A stretch of DNA of 64,000 nt. Origin: Diadema setosum. Its lineage: Eukaryota > Echinodermata > Echinoidea > Diadematoida > Diadematidae. Position 1 is the first letter of the stretch; each line of letters starts with the position of its first letter. Where the stretch lies: the NCBI GenBank assembly GCA_033980235.1, contig CM067069.1, forward strand, positions 14,829,828-14,893,827. The letters run 5' to 3'. Positions 12,298 to 25,060 of the stretch are shown here, in pieces. The notes beneath the pieces are model-generated. The model did no database searches, was not told the origin of the DNA, and saw only the letters and a program-made list of their open reading frames with translations. A program made the translations under genes and the position numbers.

Positions 12298-12560
12298 CTA
12301 TTTTACATAGAATATGCACCCTTCTTTACCTCAAAGACTTGATATAGACTCCTCATATACTAGACAACATACTCTCAAAACGGCGTGAGAATTAACCTGC
12401 TAAATCGTTGGATTTTCCCCTTCAAAGTGACGTGACTCCATGTACGAATGTATCAAAGAGAGTTGTGCACGGATTGTTTTTGTACGGGAAATATATGGGG
12501 AACGAGCGTGCACGGTGTTTACATTCTCGCCGTACGATCGACGCTGTCAAACATTCCATC
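12298..12560 (-). promoter_or_regulatory. Possible RNF26-like first exon and promoter
   Basis: On the minus strand a strong donor (ATAG|GTAAGT) has its GT at 12,297-12,296. The sequence upstream of it is CpG-richer than average, with CGAGCGTGCACGG and CGCCGTACGATCGACG within about 250 bp. Together with the acceptor at 9,554 this would give a non-coding first exon. A plus-strand donor (AAGCAG|GTAAGAAA, near 12,841) also exists, so the locus might be bidirectional. No transcript data are available. Confidence 0.35.
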
Positions 12561-12960
12561 GAACTGGCCTAATGGCATGTGTGTATAAATAACTCATAAC
12601 ACCTTGTGAGACTTTCACTTCTGATATACCGGCAGCGAGAACGACAGGCATCGCAGCCAGCGGGAGGTATAAATTACATATAATAGTAAGGCTACTAGAT
12701 CTCGCGCAGGGACTTAATGGTCGCGCATAGCGAAACTGCGTATAGCAAGTAATATTACGGGTGGAACTAAGTGCAAAATTTGCCTATACGCCCATGGACT
12801 AAACATACCTGGCAGAACCGCTAAACCTGAGAAGGAAGCAGGTAAGAAATTTTGATTTCAAACAAATTTTTCACAAAATTTCCAATTTTTTACCTCTCAA
12901 GTGTAATTTACCTACCTTAGCTTAAAATCTGTTTTAAGGATGTTGTAGCCTAGACGTGTC

Positions 12961-13264
12961 CAGAGACTCCAACCCCAAGCACCCTCTGATCTGGAGATTC
13001 TCCCGCCTGAAACCCCTAGCAGAAAGGAGACTCCAACTTGATGTGCGTTTAGCGCACATCAGGAGCGCGAAGTCCCTTGCCGTCTAAAGGTTTTAGATGC
13101 TCTCTCGCGCTATCTAAGGCTTATTTTTTAACATACAATGAAATTAAGGAAGAAATCATTTCAGGCGGGAGAAATTAAATCTCAAGCGGGAGAACTGGAG
13201 ATTCTGCAAAAATGGGCTTTCGGTGGGAGATCTCCCGTCGAAAGCGGGAGAGTTGGAGTCTCTG
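12961..13264. mobile_element. 304-bp MITE with 6-bp target duplication
   Basis: Termini are CAGAGACTCCAAC and its exact inverse GTTGGAGTCTCTG. CGTGTC lies directly outside each end (12,955-12,960 and 13,265-13,270). Inside are GCGGGAGA words in both orientations and a hairpin, GATGTGCG/CGCACATC. Confidence 0.8.
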
Positions 13265-13930
13265 CGTGTCGTCTCGCTTGTCTTGTTCATAGCCGATAGA
13301 ATTCGTAATTTGTTCAATCGATCATTTATAATATTCTACGAAAGCCGAAGCACGTTACAGCCGCAGAGGGGCAGACACTTTCACGCATGAAACTACATGA
13401 AGGGCAGCTGCCAAGAAATTGAACGCATAAAATTAAGTCCGACATAGAAACGGCGACAGCACACTACTCCGTCATCGTATCATCAGGAGATTCTGGGAGG
13501 TGATTTTTCAGCATTTTCGTGATATTTATTGAGAAGTTCAGGTACGATTGTGGAATAATTTCTATTATAAGAGCATCACAAATTTTCGTGCGCGATATCT
13601 AAACCCCTCAACCATACATTAGGAAGAAAATAAGTTTTTTAGGTGAGCTGCGTGAGAAAATGAAAGAATTATCATATTTCACGAAATTATGAGAGAGTTA
13701 CTTAAATTTTTGCGTCGCATCTTGTAGATCTATATATCCATAAGAATTCCATTCCCAGGGTTAATTTTATTCCTGGGTGCGTTATTTTTATTACAGACGC
13801 ACTATAAATTTTACAGTAGAGTAAAATATCCCGTTTGCGGCAGTTTAAGCATTGTTAGAGTTTTTCCAACTTGTAAACAAATCAGGCAAATTATTTTCAA
13901 CCATTTCATATATCATAGACAAGATTATTA

Positions 13931-16513
13931 GGTGATCCGAGTATCCTCTCGGATCACCTTCTGTATCTGTACTGATTCTTTATTCTTCTTCTTCTTTATT
14001 TCTGGACAAAATTTGTGTATCGATTAGCTCAGAAAGTCCTCTTCCTATCAATGTCAAAATCATACCATATATGTATCGTGTCCCAAAGACGACCCATCAA
14101 GTAAAATCATAGTGATCAGTCGACCGTGACGTCACTATGACGTCATTATATGAAAACACATTCTCAATCATATCTCATTAATGGAATGGAATTTTTCAAT
14201 GAAATTTACGTCACATATAGTTCAAGTCAAGCGCATTCTACTCATATAATCAAAATTCATATTTTCTCTTAAAACGTGCGCGTACGCGCGCGTTGAAATA
14301 TTTGTATGCTCAAATCGAGCTCAAAATTTTTTTGCACACGTTTCAGACCATTTGGAGCATTTTTTGAAAAATTGAAAAAATCGGACGGACGCGTACGCGC
14401 GCGCACATATACGCACGCACAGCTCATATGCAATGAAAATTTCCCGTTTTTTCACTTTGATCGGATGTCTGAAATGTCAAGGAATAGTTCTACCAAGTTT
14501 CAAGTCAATCCCACTCAAAATGACGTCATACGGGTCCGTCAAAGTTGAAATTCCGCGCGCGCGTCAATGGCGATATACAGTGCAACAATGCCAAAAAACT
14601 GCCAATTTTAAATCCGATTTTACTCGTCAGGATGGACGGTGACCCCCCATTTTCTTTACATATTCTGAAAGCTGATGAGTTGTACATGTCATTTCATGGG
14701 TTGGCAATGCTGGAAAAATGATTAAAATATATCAAATTTCTTAATAAAGTTAAAAAAGTAAATTTTCAAAATGACGTCATCAAATTTCAAGTTCATTCAA
14801 ACATATCTCACTTATTCTTTAGTTGATTTTCGTCCAAATTTCAATATGTTGTAGCTTATTAAATGGTCTTTCAGATATATAATAACAACAATTTGACTGG
14901 ATGACGGCATCACCTCGTAAAAAGGGATTAAAAGTAACATTGTTAAATTTGACCAGTTTACGTGTTATCTCTATGGGAGTGCAGTTCTTCTGGAAATGAA
15001 AACTGACATGACTATCTTTATCGAGCACTAGCTCACTTATGCTTCGGTGAATTTCTCCCATATTTTAGTATGTTGTAGCTGAGACTTTGGGCTATCGTAA
15101 GTGTGCCCTTCGTTTTTTCATACGGAGTCGGCATCATGCCCAAAAACTTGGTTGAAATTAAAGCTTATCTTCCATGCATTTTCATATTCCTTTCTTTCTG
15201 CAACTTTCTTTGCAATAACTTAAGAAAAACAAGCTCTATCAGCCCAATATTTTGCACATGTTTAGTTTATGTCACGTACATTATTTCATAAAATAACAAC
15301 TACTTGATCGGGCACCTTCTTGGGTATGTAAATTAGGGTCAAAGGTCAAAAATGTTTTATCCTGTATCTTGGTGAATACATGTCCTATCTTTCCCATATT
15401 TTGCACACGTAAAGACCATGTTACAAGGATCATTTTACAAAATAACCATTTTTGGCTTAGAGGTCATCTTGTCTGTGCAAAGTGGGGTCAAAGGTCATAT
15501 GCACTTCTTTCTTTATCTTCATTATGACGTGTTATCTTTATGGGAGGTAAATTTTTCTAGATGTGAAAATTGACCTGATTGTCTTTATCGACGACTAGCT
15601 CACTTACCCTTCGGTGAATTTCTCCCAGATTTTAGTATGTTGTAGCCAATTTAATACTCTTTAAGTTTTGTTCGATCAAAGTTTTAATCGGATGATGTCT
15701 TCACCTCGTGAAAATGGATATAATGTAACCTTGTCAAATTTAACCAGTTTACGTGTTATCTCTATGGGAGGGAATTTTTCTGGAAATGAAAATTGACATG
15801 ACGGTCTTTATCGAGCACTAGCTCACTTACTCTTTGGTGAATTTCTCCCAGATTTTAGTATGTTGTAGCTGAGACTCTGAGCTGTCGTCGAGGTGTTCTC
15901 TATTATTTCATACGACGCCGAGATTACGTCAAAAAACTTGGTTGAAATCAAACTTATCTTCGATGTACTGAGATATTTCTTTCTTTCTGCAACTTTCTCT
16001 GCAATAACTCAAGAAAAACACCCCCTATCATCCCCATATTTTGCACATGTTTAGTTCATGTCACGTACATTATTTCATAAAATAACAACTACTTGATCAG
16101 ACGTCATCTTGGGTATGTAAATTAGGGTCAAGGTCATAAATGTATCATCTTGTATCTTGGTGAATACATGTCTTATCTTTTCCATATTTTGCATACGTAA
16201 AGACCATGTTACAAGGATCATTTCACAAAATAACCACTTTTTGCTCAGATGCCATCTTGGCTGTGCAAAGTGCGGTCAAAGGTCATATGTACTTCATTTT
16301 GTATCTTCGTTATAGTGTATACGGAATTTGGTACCAAAGATGGCAGACCTGACTCCCTTTTCTAAATGAGAATCCAAACATCACACGGCCAATGTTCCTA
16401 AACACAGATGAAACCTGTATGGTAATGCCTATATTGGGATCAGAACTCAAATCATTGATTTTCGAAAAGATCGGATCACCTAATTTGTCAGTGTTGACAA
16501 ATTCCAAGTCTAG
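13931..16513. mobile_element. Helitron-like element, upstream tandem unit
   Basis: It opens with a perfect hairpin at 13,931-13,958 (GGTGATCCGA, loop, TCGGATCACC). It closes with TCGGATCACC at 16,471, then a 9-bp-stem hairpin (AATTTGTCA/TGACAAATT), six bases, and CTAG at 16,510, followed by T. A hairpin just upstream of CTRR followed by T is the classic Helitron right end. The body holds diverged internal repeats of about 0.8 kb; GTTTACGTGTTATCTCTATG, for example, occurs about 0.8 kb apart. No Rep/helicase frame is present, so it is non-autonomous. Confidence 0.65.
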
Positions 16514-19056
16514 TGTTAAACTTTCCGTTGTCACAAAAAAAGATCTTTCTCCTCAAAAGTTGTGTATCGCTAATCTCGGAAAGTCCTCTTCCTATCAATG
16601 TCAAAATTATACCATACATGTATCATGTCCCAAAGACGATCCTTCAAAAAAAATCATAGTGATTAGTCGACCTTGACGTCACTATGACGTCATTATACGA
16701 AAACACATTCTCAATCATATCTCTTGAATGGAATGAAAATTTTCGATGAAATTTACGTCACATATATTTCAAGTAAAGCGCATTCTACTCATATAATCAA
16801 AATTCATATTTTCTCTTAAAACGTGCGCGTACGTGCGCGTTGAAATATTTGTATGCTCAAATCGAGCTCAATTTTTTTTTGCACACGTTTCAGACCAATT
16901 GGAGCATTTTTTGAAAAATTTAAAAAATTGGACGGGCGCGTACGCGCGCGCACATATACGCACGCACAGCTCATACGCAATAGAAATTTCCCGTTTTTTC
17001 ACATTTATCGGATGCTTAAAACGTCAAGGAATATTTCTACCAAGTTTCAAGTCAATCCGACTCAATATGACGTCACACGGGCCCGTCAAAGTTGAAATTC
17101 CGCGCGCGCGTCAATGGCGATATACAGTGCAACAATGCAAAAAAACCGCCAATTTTGAATCCGATTTTACTCGTCAGGATGGACGGTGACCGCCCATTTT
17201 CTTTACATACTCTGAAAGCTGATGAGTTGTACATGTCATTTCATGGGTTGGCGATGCTGGAAAAATGATGAAAAGATATCAAATTTCCTAATAAAATAAA
17301 AACAGTAAATTTTCAAAATGACGTCATCAAATTTCAAGTTCACTCAAGCGTATCTCGATTATTATCTTGTCGAATTTCGTCCACATTTCAATATGTTGTA
17401 GCTTATTTAATTGTCTTTCAGTCATATAATAACACCATTTTGATTGGATGATGGCATCACCTCGTAAAAAGGGATTAAAAGTAACATTGTCAAATTTGAC
17501 CAGTTTACGTGTTATCTCTATGGGACTGCAGTTTTTCTGGAAATGAAAACTGACATGACTATCTTTATCGAGCACTAGCTCACTTATGCTTCGGTGAATT
17601 TCTCCCATATTTTAGTATGTTGTAGCTGAGACTTTGGGCTATCGTTACTGTGCCCTTTGTTTTTTCATACGGAGTCGGCGTCACGTCCAAAAACTTGGTT
17701 GAAATTAAAGCTTATCTTCGATGTATTGTAATATTTCTTCCTTTCTGCAACTTTCTTTGCAATAACTCAAGAAAAACAGACCCTATCATTACCATATTTT
17801 GCACATGTTTAGTTCATGTCACGTACATTATTTCACAAAATAACAACTACTTGATCAGACACAATCTTGGGTATGTAAATTAGGGTCAAAGGTCATAAGT
17901 GTTTCATCCTGTATCTTGGTAAATACATGTCCTATCTTTCCCATATTTTGCACACGTAAAGACCATGTTACAAGGATCATTTCATGAATGAGCATTTTTG
18001 GCTCAGAGGCCATCTTGTCTGTGCAAAGTGGGGTCAAAGGTCATATGTACTTCTTCCTGTATCTTCGTTATGACGTGTTATCTCTATGGGAGGGAATTTT
18101 TCTAGATGTGAAAATTGACATGATTGTCTTTATCTACGACTAGCTCACTTACCCTTCTGTGAATTTCTTCCAGATTTTAGTATGTTGCAGCCAATTTAAT
18201 ACTCTTTAGGTTTTATTCTATCAAAGATTTAATCGGATGATGTCTTCACCTCGTGAAAATGGATATAATGTAACCTTGTCAAATTTAACCAGTTTACGTG
18301 TTATCTCTATGGGAGGGAATTTTTCTGGAAATGAAAATTGACATGGCGGTCTTTATCGAGCACTAGTTCACTTACTCTTTGGTGAATTTCTCCCAGATTT
18401 TAATATGTTGTAGCTGAGACTATGGGCTATCGTCAATGTTCTCTCCAATTTTTCATACGACGCCGAGATCACGTCAAAAAACTTGGTTGAAATCAAACTT
18501 ATCTTGGATGTATTGAGATATTTCTTTCTTTCTGCAACTTTCTTTGCAATAACTCAAGAAAAACAGCCCCTTTCATCCCCATATTTTGCACATGTTTAGT
18601 TCATGTCACGTACATTATTTCATAAAATAACAACTACTTGATCAGACACCATCTTGGGTATGTAAATTAGGGTCAAAGGTCATAAATGTTTCAACCTGTA
18701 TCTTGGTGAATACATGTCCTATCTTTCCCATATTTTGCACACGTAAAGACCATGTTACAAGAATCATTTCACAAAATAACCACTTTTTGCTCAGATGCCA
18801 TCTTGGCTGTGCAAAGTTGGGTCAATGGTCAAAATACTTCATTCTGTATCTTCGTTATAGTGTATTTAGAATTTGGTACCAAAGATGGCAGACCTGACTC
18901 TCTTTTCTAAATGAGAATCCAAACATCACACGGCCAATGTCTCTAAACACAGATGAAACGTATATGGTCATGTCTATTGCGATCAGGACTCGAATCATTG
19001 ATTAAAAAAAAAATCGGATCACCTAATTTGTCAGTCTTGACAAATTCCAAGTCTAG
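16514..19056. mobile_element. Helitron-like element, downstream tandem unit
   Basis: A near-identical direct copy of the preceding unit. TGTGTATCG at 14,014 recurs at 16,561, and the right-end TCGGATCACC at 16,471 recurs at 19,014, a shift of about 2,545 bp. It ends with the same hairpin and CTAG at 19,053-19,056, again followed by T. Unlike the first unit it has no GGTGATCCGA hairpin at its left border, so the left end is present once and the right end twice. Confidence 0.65.
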
Positions 19057-20820
19057 TTCATTATTGCAATTGTTTTCATGAAAGAAATTTACCATTGACC
19101 AACGCAGTTTTCATGATTTACCAGGGCAAAACCCGGCACAATTTTCGCCGATAAGGGCGATATGCGACGTAGTATTTCTGCGGCACAATGTACAATCCCT
19201 ATGCAATACGCGCGTGCTCCGCGATCTTTAGCTGAACGCCTTCACATGTCTCGTGAACATTGCGTAAGCGCCAATTCCCATTGCGAAAGCACATAAAAAT
19301 AGCGTGCGCACATGCATTGGCCGCAAACAAAATCGCACTTCTGGCGGTGTTGTTGATGTCTTTCTCGTGTTTCTCTCATTTTTTTCGATGGTAACATCCA
19401 CTTTCTGAAAAAAATGGCGGCCCACATTGGCTCGCGAAAATTCTATTTTACGTGAGGATATGTTTTCAAAATCCATGAACATCGAAAAAACGAAAAAAAA
19501 TCCAGTTTCTTGGACCATTGTTTCTTAACTGTTATGTTAAGAAGTACCGAAAATTTCAGTTTGGATGCGATATGTTGTCATTTAGGTGAGAAAATTTCAC
19601 TTTCGTCAGAGATCGTGCCCATTTTATCGGTTGGTTTTTGTTGATTGCTAGTGTGTTAGTATATGTGTAGTGTGCATGTAACAGTGCAATGCTGTGTTTA
19701 GCTGTATATTACCGTGCATGTTGTACCTGCCGCGAACAGCTGCACGGCCGCTTACTGACGCAGTTACTCTATTTCCCCCAAAAAAATTACAACGGGGCCC
19801 TCCGCAATGATATCTTTAAAAATAGTGAATCGATCTAAATACAAATTCAGGGTATGAAACTATAACTCATTGCCGACATCTTACAGAAAACCCCATTCGA
19901 CTTGCTTCAGTGGTCAAAGAAAAATGAAGAATTTTTTTGGGACATACTGTAGGCCCTAGACCGTCTAAGTGAGACGCTTTCTACACGCACTTACATCACA
20001 ATACGCATCCGGTCCCACAACCTGTCCGATCCCACAACGCTTGGTGATACTGTTCTACCTAGTCCTAACGTTACCACTGTATTTCCCCCCTCCTGTTCAA
20101 TATCAAAAGGCACAACATCACGACATGTTGCCGTTATTCTGTAATTTACCCAAAACATTTATCTGGAGACATGGTTCGCCATATAGTCTAGACTACAGTC
20201 TGTACATTACTACAGACATACAGGTAACGGCCAAAAACATGGGCATGTCAAAACATGAAACCTTCCAAACCAACTCACTGCCAATGGCATTATGCATTCC
20301 TTAGTCACATATTCGTAAGTCTTAATTCATCAAAAGGTCCAGAGATCCGATAATCGAATACTTACAGATGTTATATACAGGAATGTGGGCATGCAAGGTC
20401 AGCAGGTCATCTAATGCTTTAAATTTACTGCTAAAGAGGATCCACTGACGCACACCATCATCAGCTAGCAGTTCGCAGAATTCCCTGTTGGAGTGTTGCA
20501 CTACAGCTAGCTCGCAGTACTACATCACGCACGCAGCTAGCTTTAGCTGCAGCTCAACAAGGCGAGGGATCGGGTGATCGCTGGGGAAGTGGTTTGTCCA
20601 GGGCCGCTGTAAGTACCCGTTGTCATCATGAATGGTTCAGCGGCTCCGGCTCTAGCCAAAGATTTATAGCGCGTTCGACAGAGCGTGCGCGTGTGTCGGG
20701 TACACACCGAATGTACGTACGCGCTAACCTAACCGGCTACAGGGCAGTATAGTATTCAATGTGCGTGCGTGACTGCCTGCTGCAATGATAAATTCGGCAA
20801 CCAAAAAGTACAGAAGCTAC
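19057..20820. other. CpG-richer unassigned region
   Basis: No gene supported. CpG content is raised at about 19,120-19,450 and 20,440-20,760. A plus-strand donor-like site (GCCGCT|GTAAGTACC, near 20,610) follows a CpG-rich stretch and could end a non-coding first exon. Open frames of 96 and 111 codons at 19,228-19,518 (minus) and 19,969-20,304 (plus) have no recognisable family features. Confidence 0.3.
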
Positions 20821-20821
20821 C

Positions 20822-21022
20822 AAGGCCCCGTCTCAAATTAGACTTGTGATTGATTCAAATCAATCACAACTTTACGATTGACTGCAAATCCATCTTATAA
20901 AAAAGTTATGATTGAAATTAAGACGGAGAACTGCAATCAATCAATCACAGGTTGCGATTGATTGCAGCTTTCAAGAGATTTGTGATTTCTATCACCAATT
21001 TTTATAAGACGTACAGGGCCCA
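20822..21022. mobile_element. hAT-like MITE, about 200 bp
   Basis: The left end, GGCCCCGTCTCAAATTAG then TTGTGATTGATTC, is matched by an imperfect inverse at the right end (TCACCAATTTTTATAAGACG then CAGGGCCC). The interior is full of GATTGATT/AATCAATC words that fold on themselves. The superfamily is inferred from the GGGCC-type end only. Confidence 0.5.
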
Positions 21023-21430
21023 GGCAACATCACTGATCTTTGATAAAATACAAACAAAAACGGTTGGATTCCTATAAAAATCACAATGAAAGTGAACATA
21101 AGAGGGGGAGTCGCAAAAGTATGAAGATACAAAGGAATCTGAATTTACATATTAGTGCAATAGGCGTTAAAATTGTCCCTTTGCAGTATAGTCACCGAGT
21201 TCTGAAGTTGGATGGGTTATTACATGTACTATGTTTTCTTTTCTTCAATATATGCTCCATGATGCAACTAAAGCATTCAAAGATGCATCATTTCTTTTCT
21301 TTTTTACACATGTATTCAAATTTATGATATTTTCTAATAATAATTTTCGAAGTAACTTGACATTGGCTTGCATTTCCCCACCTAATATAATTCTACTAAT
21401 TACATAGAGGCTGGAGAAAATATGCAAACA
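21023..21430. other. Intergenic, nothing recognised
   Basis: AT-rich sequence between two mobile elements. The 95-codon open frame at 21,040-21,327 has no family resemblance. Confidence 0.25.
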
Positions 21431-22964
21431 CCCAAGGTCGCAAAAATCAGTAGAGACCAGTAGAAACCAGTAAGCATTTTTAACTGGTCTTTACTGGTTT
21501 TAACTGGTCTTAACTGGTTTCAACTGGTACCAGTTGAAATCAGAAGGCAACTCCAAATTTCCAGTAACAAAATAAGCAATTCTAAGTGAAACCAGTTGAT
21601 ACCAGTTGAAGATGTACTGGTGCCAGTGTTGATACCAGTTTAATCTAACTGGTACGAGTTAACCAGTTGAAACCAATTAAGTCTACTGGTACCAGTTGAA
21701 GTCTTACTGGTACCAGTTTATACCAGTTGGATTTGCACTGCTTACCAGTTTATACCAGTTGAAGTTGCACTGCTTACCAGTTGAAACCAGTACAAGTCTA
21801 CTGGTACTGAATGAGGTCTTACTGGTACACTGTACCAGTTTATATAAGTTGAAGTTGCACTGCTTACCAGTTGAAATCACTACAAGTCTACTGGTACCAG
21901 TAGCAGTTCATGTCTCATTGTGTACCAGTTGACACAAGCTTAAGTCTACTTTTTGAATTTGATTACTTCATCGATTAAAACTGAATTAACTTAGTTGAAA
22001 CATTGAATAAAAAAGTACCGGTAAACAAAACACAATAACACAAAACATTTGACATGATTGAACTTGGACTCTTAATGATTTCAACTCAATGAAACTGGAA
22101 CCAATTAAGATCAGTTGACAAAAACTGACAGACTGTATTTTGACCAGTTTGTGTGTGTGTGCGTGTGTGTGTGCGTGTGTGTGTGCGTGTGTGTGTGTGT
22201 CGGTTTGTGTGCAAATTAGTTGACACAATTTGATACCCATGTAATCTGACTGGACTTGCTTACAACATCATTCCAGATTAAAACCCACTAACTAAACCAT
22301 TTAAATTCTAATACCAGTTGATACCAGTTGGTTTCTATTGGTTTCTACTCCACGGTTCTTTTGCTCGTGAATATTCATAAGCTATTCAAAATCTCTTCAT
22401 GAAAATGACAAAATATTGTTAAATTTAATTTTTTTTATGATTTAAATAAACTCAGAAATGTCTGAAATGCATTAGAAATTTATCTAATATTATTTCCGTG
22501 ATATTCACAATTTCAACTTGTACCTCTGATGAGGTATTTTCATATTTCTATAATAAAAGTGATACTTGGTAACCATGTCTTAAATCATTACAACTATATG
22601 GCCCTATATAAATGAATGAAATATCCCTGGTACTAACTAGGTCTAGGATGTAGGCTATTCCTAAATGTAGTTGTAGGTATAGGCTTTAAGACTATAGTTT
22701 TAGAAGTTAGGTTAGATATTAGCATTGTCTTGACATACACGAAACACTCATACATCAAATAATTCAACACAAAATTAATTTTGTCAACTGGATCCCAGTT
22801 GATTCCAGTGGATACCAGTTGATTCCAGTTGGACAAATACCAGTTAAATGAATACCAGTTGATACCAGTTGATTTCTAGTCACTCATTCCAATTTCCATA
22901 TTGAAACCAGTTGCCTTAACTGGAATCAACTGGTACCAGTTGCCAACTGGTTTTTCGACCTGGG
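21431..22964. mobile_element. 1.5-kb element built of CAGTTG/CTGGTACCAG repeats
   Basis: The ends are inverted: CCCAAGGTCGCAAAAATCAG at the left, and the inverse of CCCAGGTCGAAAAACCAG at the right. The outer parts (21,440-21,940 and 22,790-22,950) are dense arrays of decayed ACCAGTTGAAACCAGTT, TACTGGTACCAGTT and related words. The palindrome CAACTGGTACCAGTTG occurs near both ends. A GT microsatellite lies at 22,150-22,200. There is no transposase-like frame; apparent open frames are translations of the repeat. Confidence 0.65.
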
Positions 22965-24811
22965 ACCTGTTACAGCATATTTCTTCATCAAATAATCTAT
23001 AGGCCTAACCCTCACACAATCTGAATTACTGACATATGCAGTATTCCAACCTGGTTTGCTTCGGACTGGTAAAAAATTGTGTTCTTTTTATTGAAAAAAA
23101 AAAGAAGGATGACGGCCTATATCAGAACACTAGTTGAAACAATATGCCCTACCTTCTCAGAAAGTGTTCCCTAAATTTCCTTTATTAAACAATAACCAGA
23201 CTGTGGAATATACATATGAAGTGTATATATTAATAGAGAGAGAGTCTGAATATATGACTCTACATCTTAGTCTTGTTTTGTTTTGTTTTGTTTTGTTTTT
23301 GCTATTACAATTAACCTGGCATGCAAAAAGACAGTGTGGTAACTTTTTTTTTCTTTTTTTTTTTTTTTTTTTTATTCCGGACATGGCTGAATTTGGAAAG
23401 GATCTTTGCTAAGACTCTGAACAACAGAAGATTTCTAACCAGACGGTTCAAGAGATCGAGTCACAACAGTCTTATTCCCTTAATTGATCCCATGTTTGCT
23501 GTTGCCATTCAAAAAAAAATTGAAGTACGGCCTATGTGACAAATTGGAGCTGCACCACAGATATGTAGACGATTGATTCATGTCTCATTGCATAATGACC
23601 AGTCGCTCTCTAAGGAAGATACGTCCTTATGATGGTAATTACTTTTCGCCGTCCCTTCTCACAAAAGATACCCAGTACTCGGTACACACTTGTACAGACA
23701 AGGAGAGGTGCAAAATACAAACTGCGCAAAGATTAATGAAATTTAAAAAAAAAAAAAATTACTTGACTTTACATGACTTTACACTAATCTGACATAAATG
23801 TATAAAGAACTGTTTGTGACTGTGCATTACAAAAACAACCAAAAGTTGCATGCACTGATTTTATGTCAGGATTCAAATAGGTGAAATGGGTCAACATTGC
23901 CAATTTTGAGCTTTTCTTATTTTCTAAGAGCAAGTCTTCTTCTATATCATGCCAACCTTATATGGAATCATAAAATGCACAGGAAATTGTGTTTTTAGCA
24001 GGATCTCTTGAGCACTTTTTTTTTTGGGGGGGGGGGGTACAGTAGTGTGATTAGGTGTGTCTTAAAGAATCCCCTTGCTATTTCTTAAAAACCCTGTAGA
24101 CACTCTTTACTTTCATCTCTAATCCATTTTAGAAAGGATGGCTCTACTGCTTGACAGTTGGTATTAACTGTGGACATAGTGTGTTAATAAAGCATGCTCC
24201 ATTTCAGCCGAGACAAATAATCCCTTCATTGTTGTTGCTCTGGTGGTTCACATCCTGTTTTTTGTCCCATTCATCACAACAGCTAGCACAGCTTGAATAG
24301 ACCCTGTACTTCAGAGCCTCTTTTCTCAGTTCACACTTTTCCAGAGTGTGTGCTTTCTTTCCAATATTTATATAGGTTAGGAGAGTTCATTTGAATCGAG
24401 TTATACATCATTCTTTTTTTTTTTTTTTTTTTTAGAATCTACTCTTGCCTAAAAATCTATAACTGACAACTTTGATGCACGATCAAATTTTGAAGATTAA
24501 CCGTATGAGTTTCGTTTGTTGGAAGTGATCGGAAAAGTGATAAGATTGGCTTTCCAGTAAGGGTAGTTTCAAATACGTTCACAACATACAGCTCAGATTT
24601 ACACTTAAATTGCATATATTTCTGGATGGGATTTACTTTTGTTTTATATGCTTTATCAGTAGGTGAAATTACAGTTCATTTAGTACCCGGGTAAACAAAC
24701 AAAATTATAACCAACATAATGTTAGTGTTGAAACTTTAAACTGTCGGCTGTTTGAATAATCACAGCCAGTCGGAACTCCATCTCTTGAATCTCCTTGCTC
24801 TAACATATATA
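22965..24811. other. Intergenic with simple repeats
   Basis: Contains TTTTG repeats (23,272-23,300), poly-T tracts (23,344-23,374 and 24,415-24,434) and a G run at about 24,027. No coding exon supported. Confidence 0.3.
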
Positions 24812-25060
24812 TCGTCGCTGGGGTGACAAGACCTTGTATCTGCAATTTTGGTGAAAATCACTCTTTTGGATTAATGGTCAAATAATGGGTTAAGTGATGT
24901 CCTGTCCAGATCCCAACTTTCTTACTCCAAAAATGAAGCCACCACGGCATGTCAAAGGAAAGGCTATCCCATTCGCCACAGTGCTTTGGCCGCCATGTTT
25001 TTTGGCTCTCCTGAACATTTGACATTTTGTAGATACGAGGTCTTGTCGCCCCAGCGACGA
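24812..25060. mobile_element. 249-bp MITE, TA target duplication
   Basis: TCGTCGCTGGGGTGACAAGA at the left matches the inverse of the right end (TCTTGTCGCCCCAGCGACGA) with one mismatch; the arms extend to about 34 bp. TA flanks both sides. It resembles a mariner-type non-autonomous element. Confidence 0.8.

Noticed and set aside
19228..19518. 96-codon minus-strand frame in the CpG-rich 19-kb region
   Set aside because: It has an N-terminal hydrophobic look but no conserved motif; a 61-codon frame overlaps it out of phase, so chance opening in GC-richer DNA is more likely.
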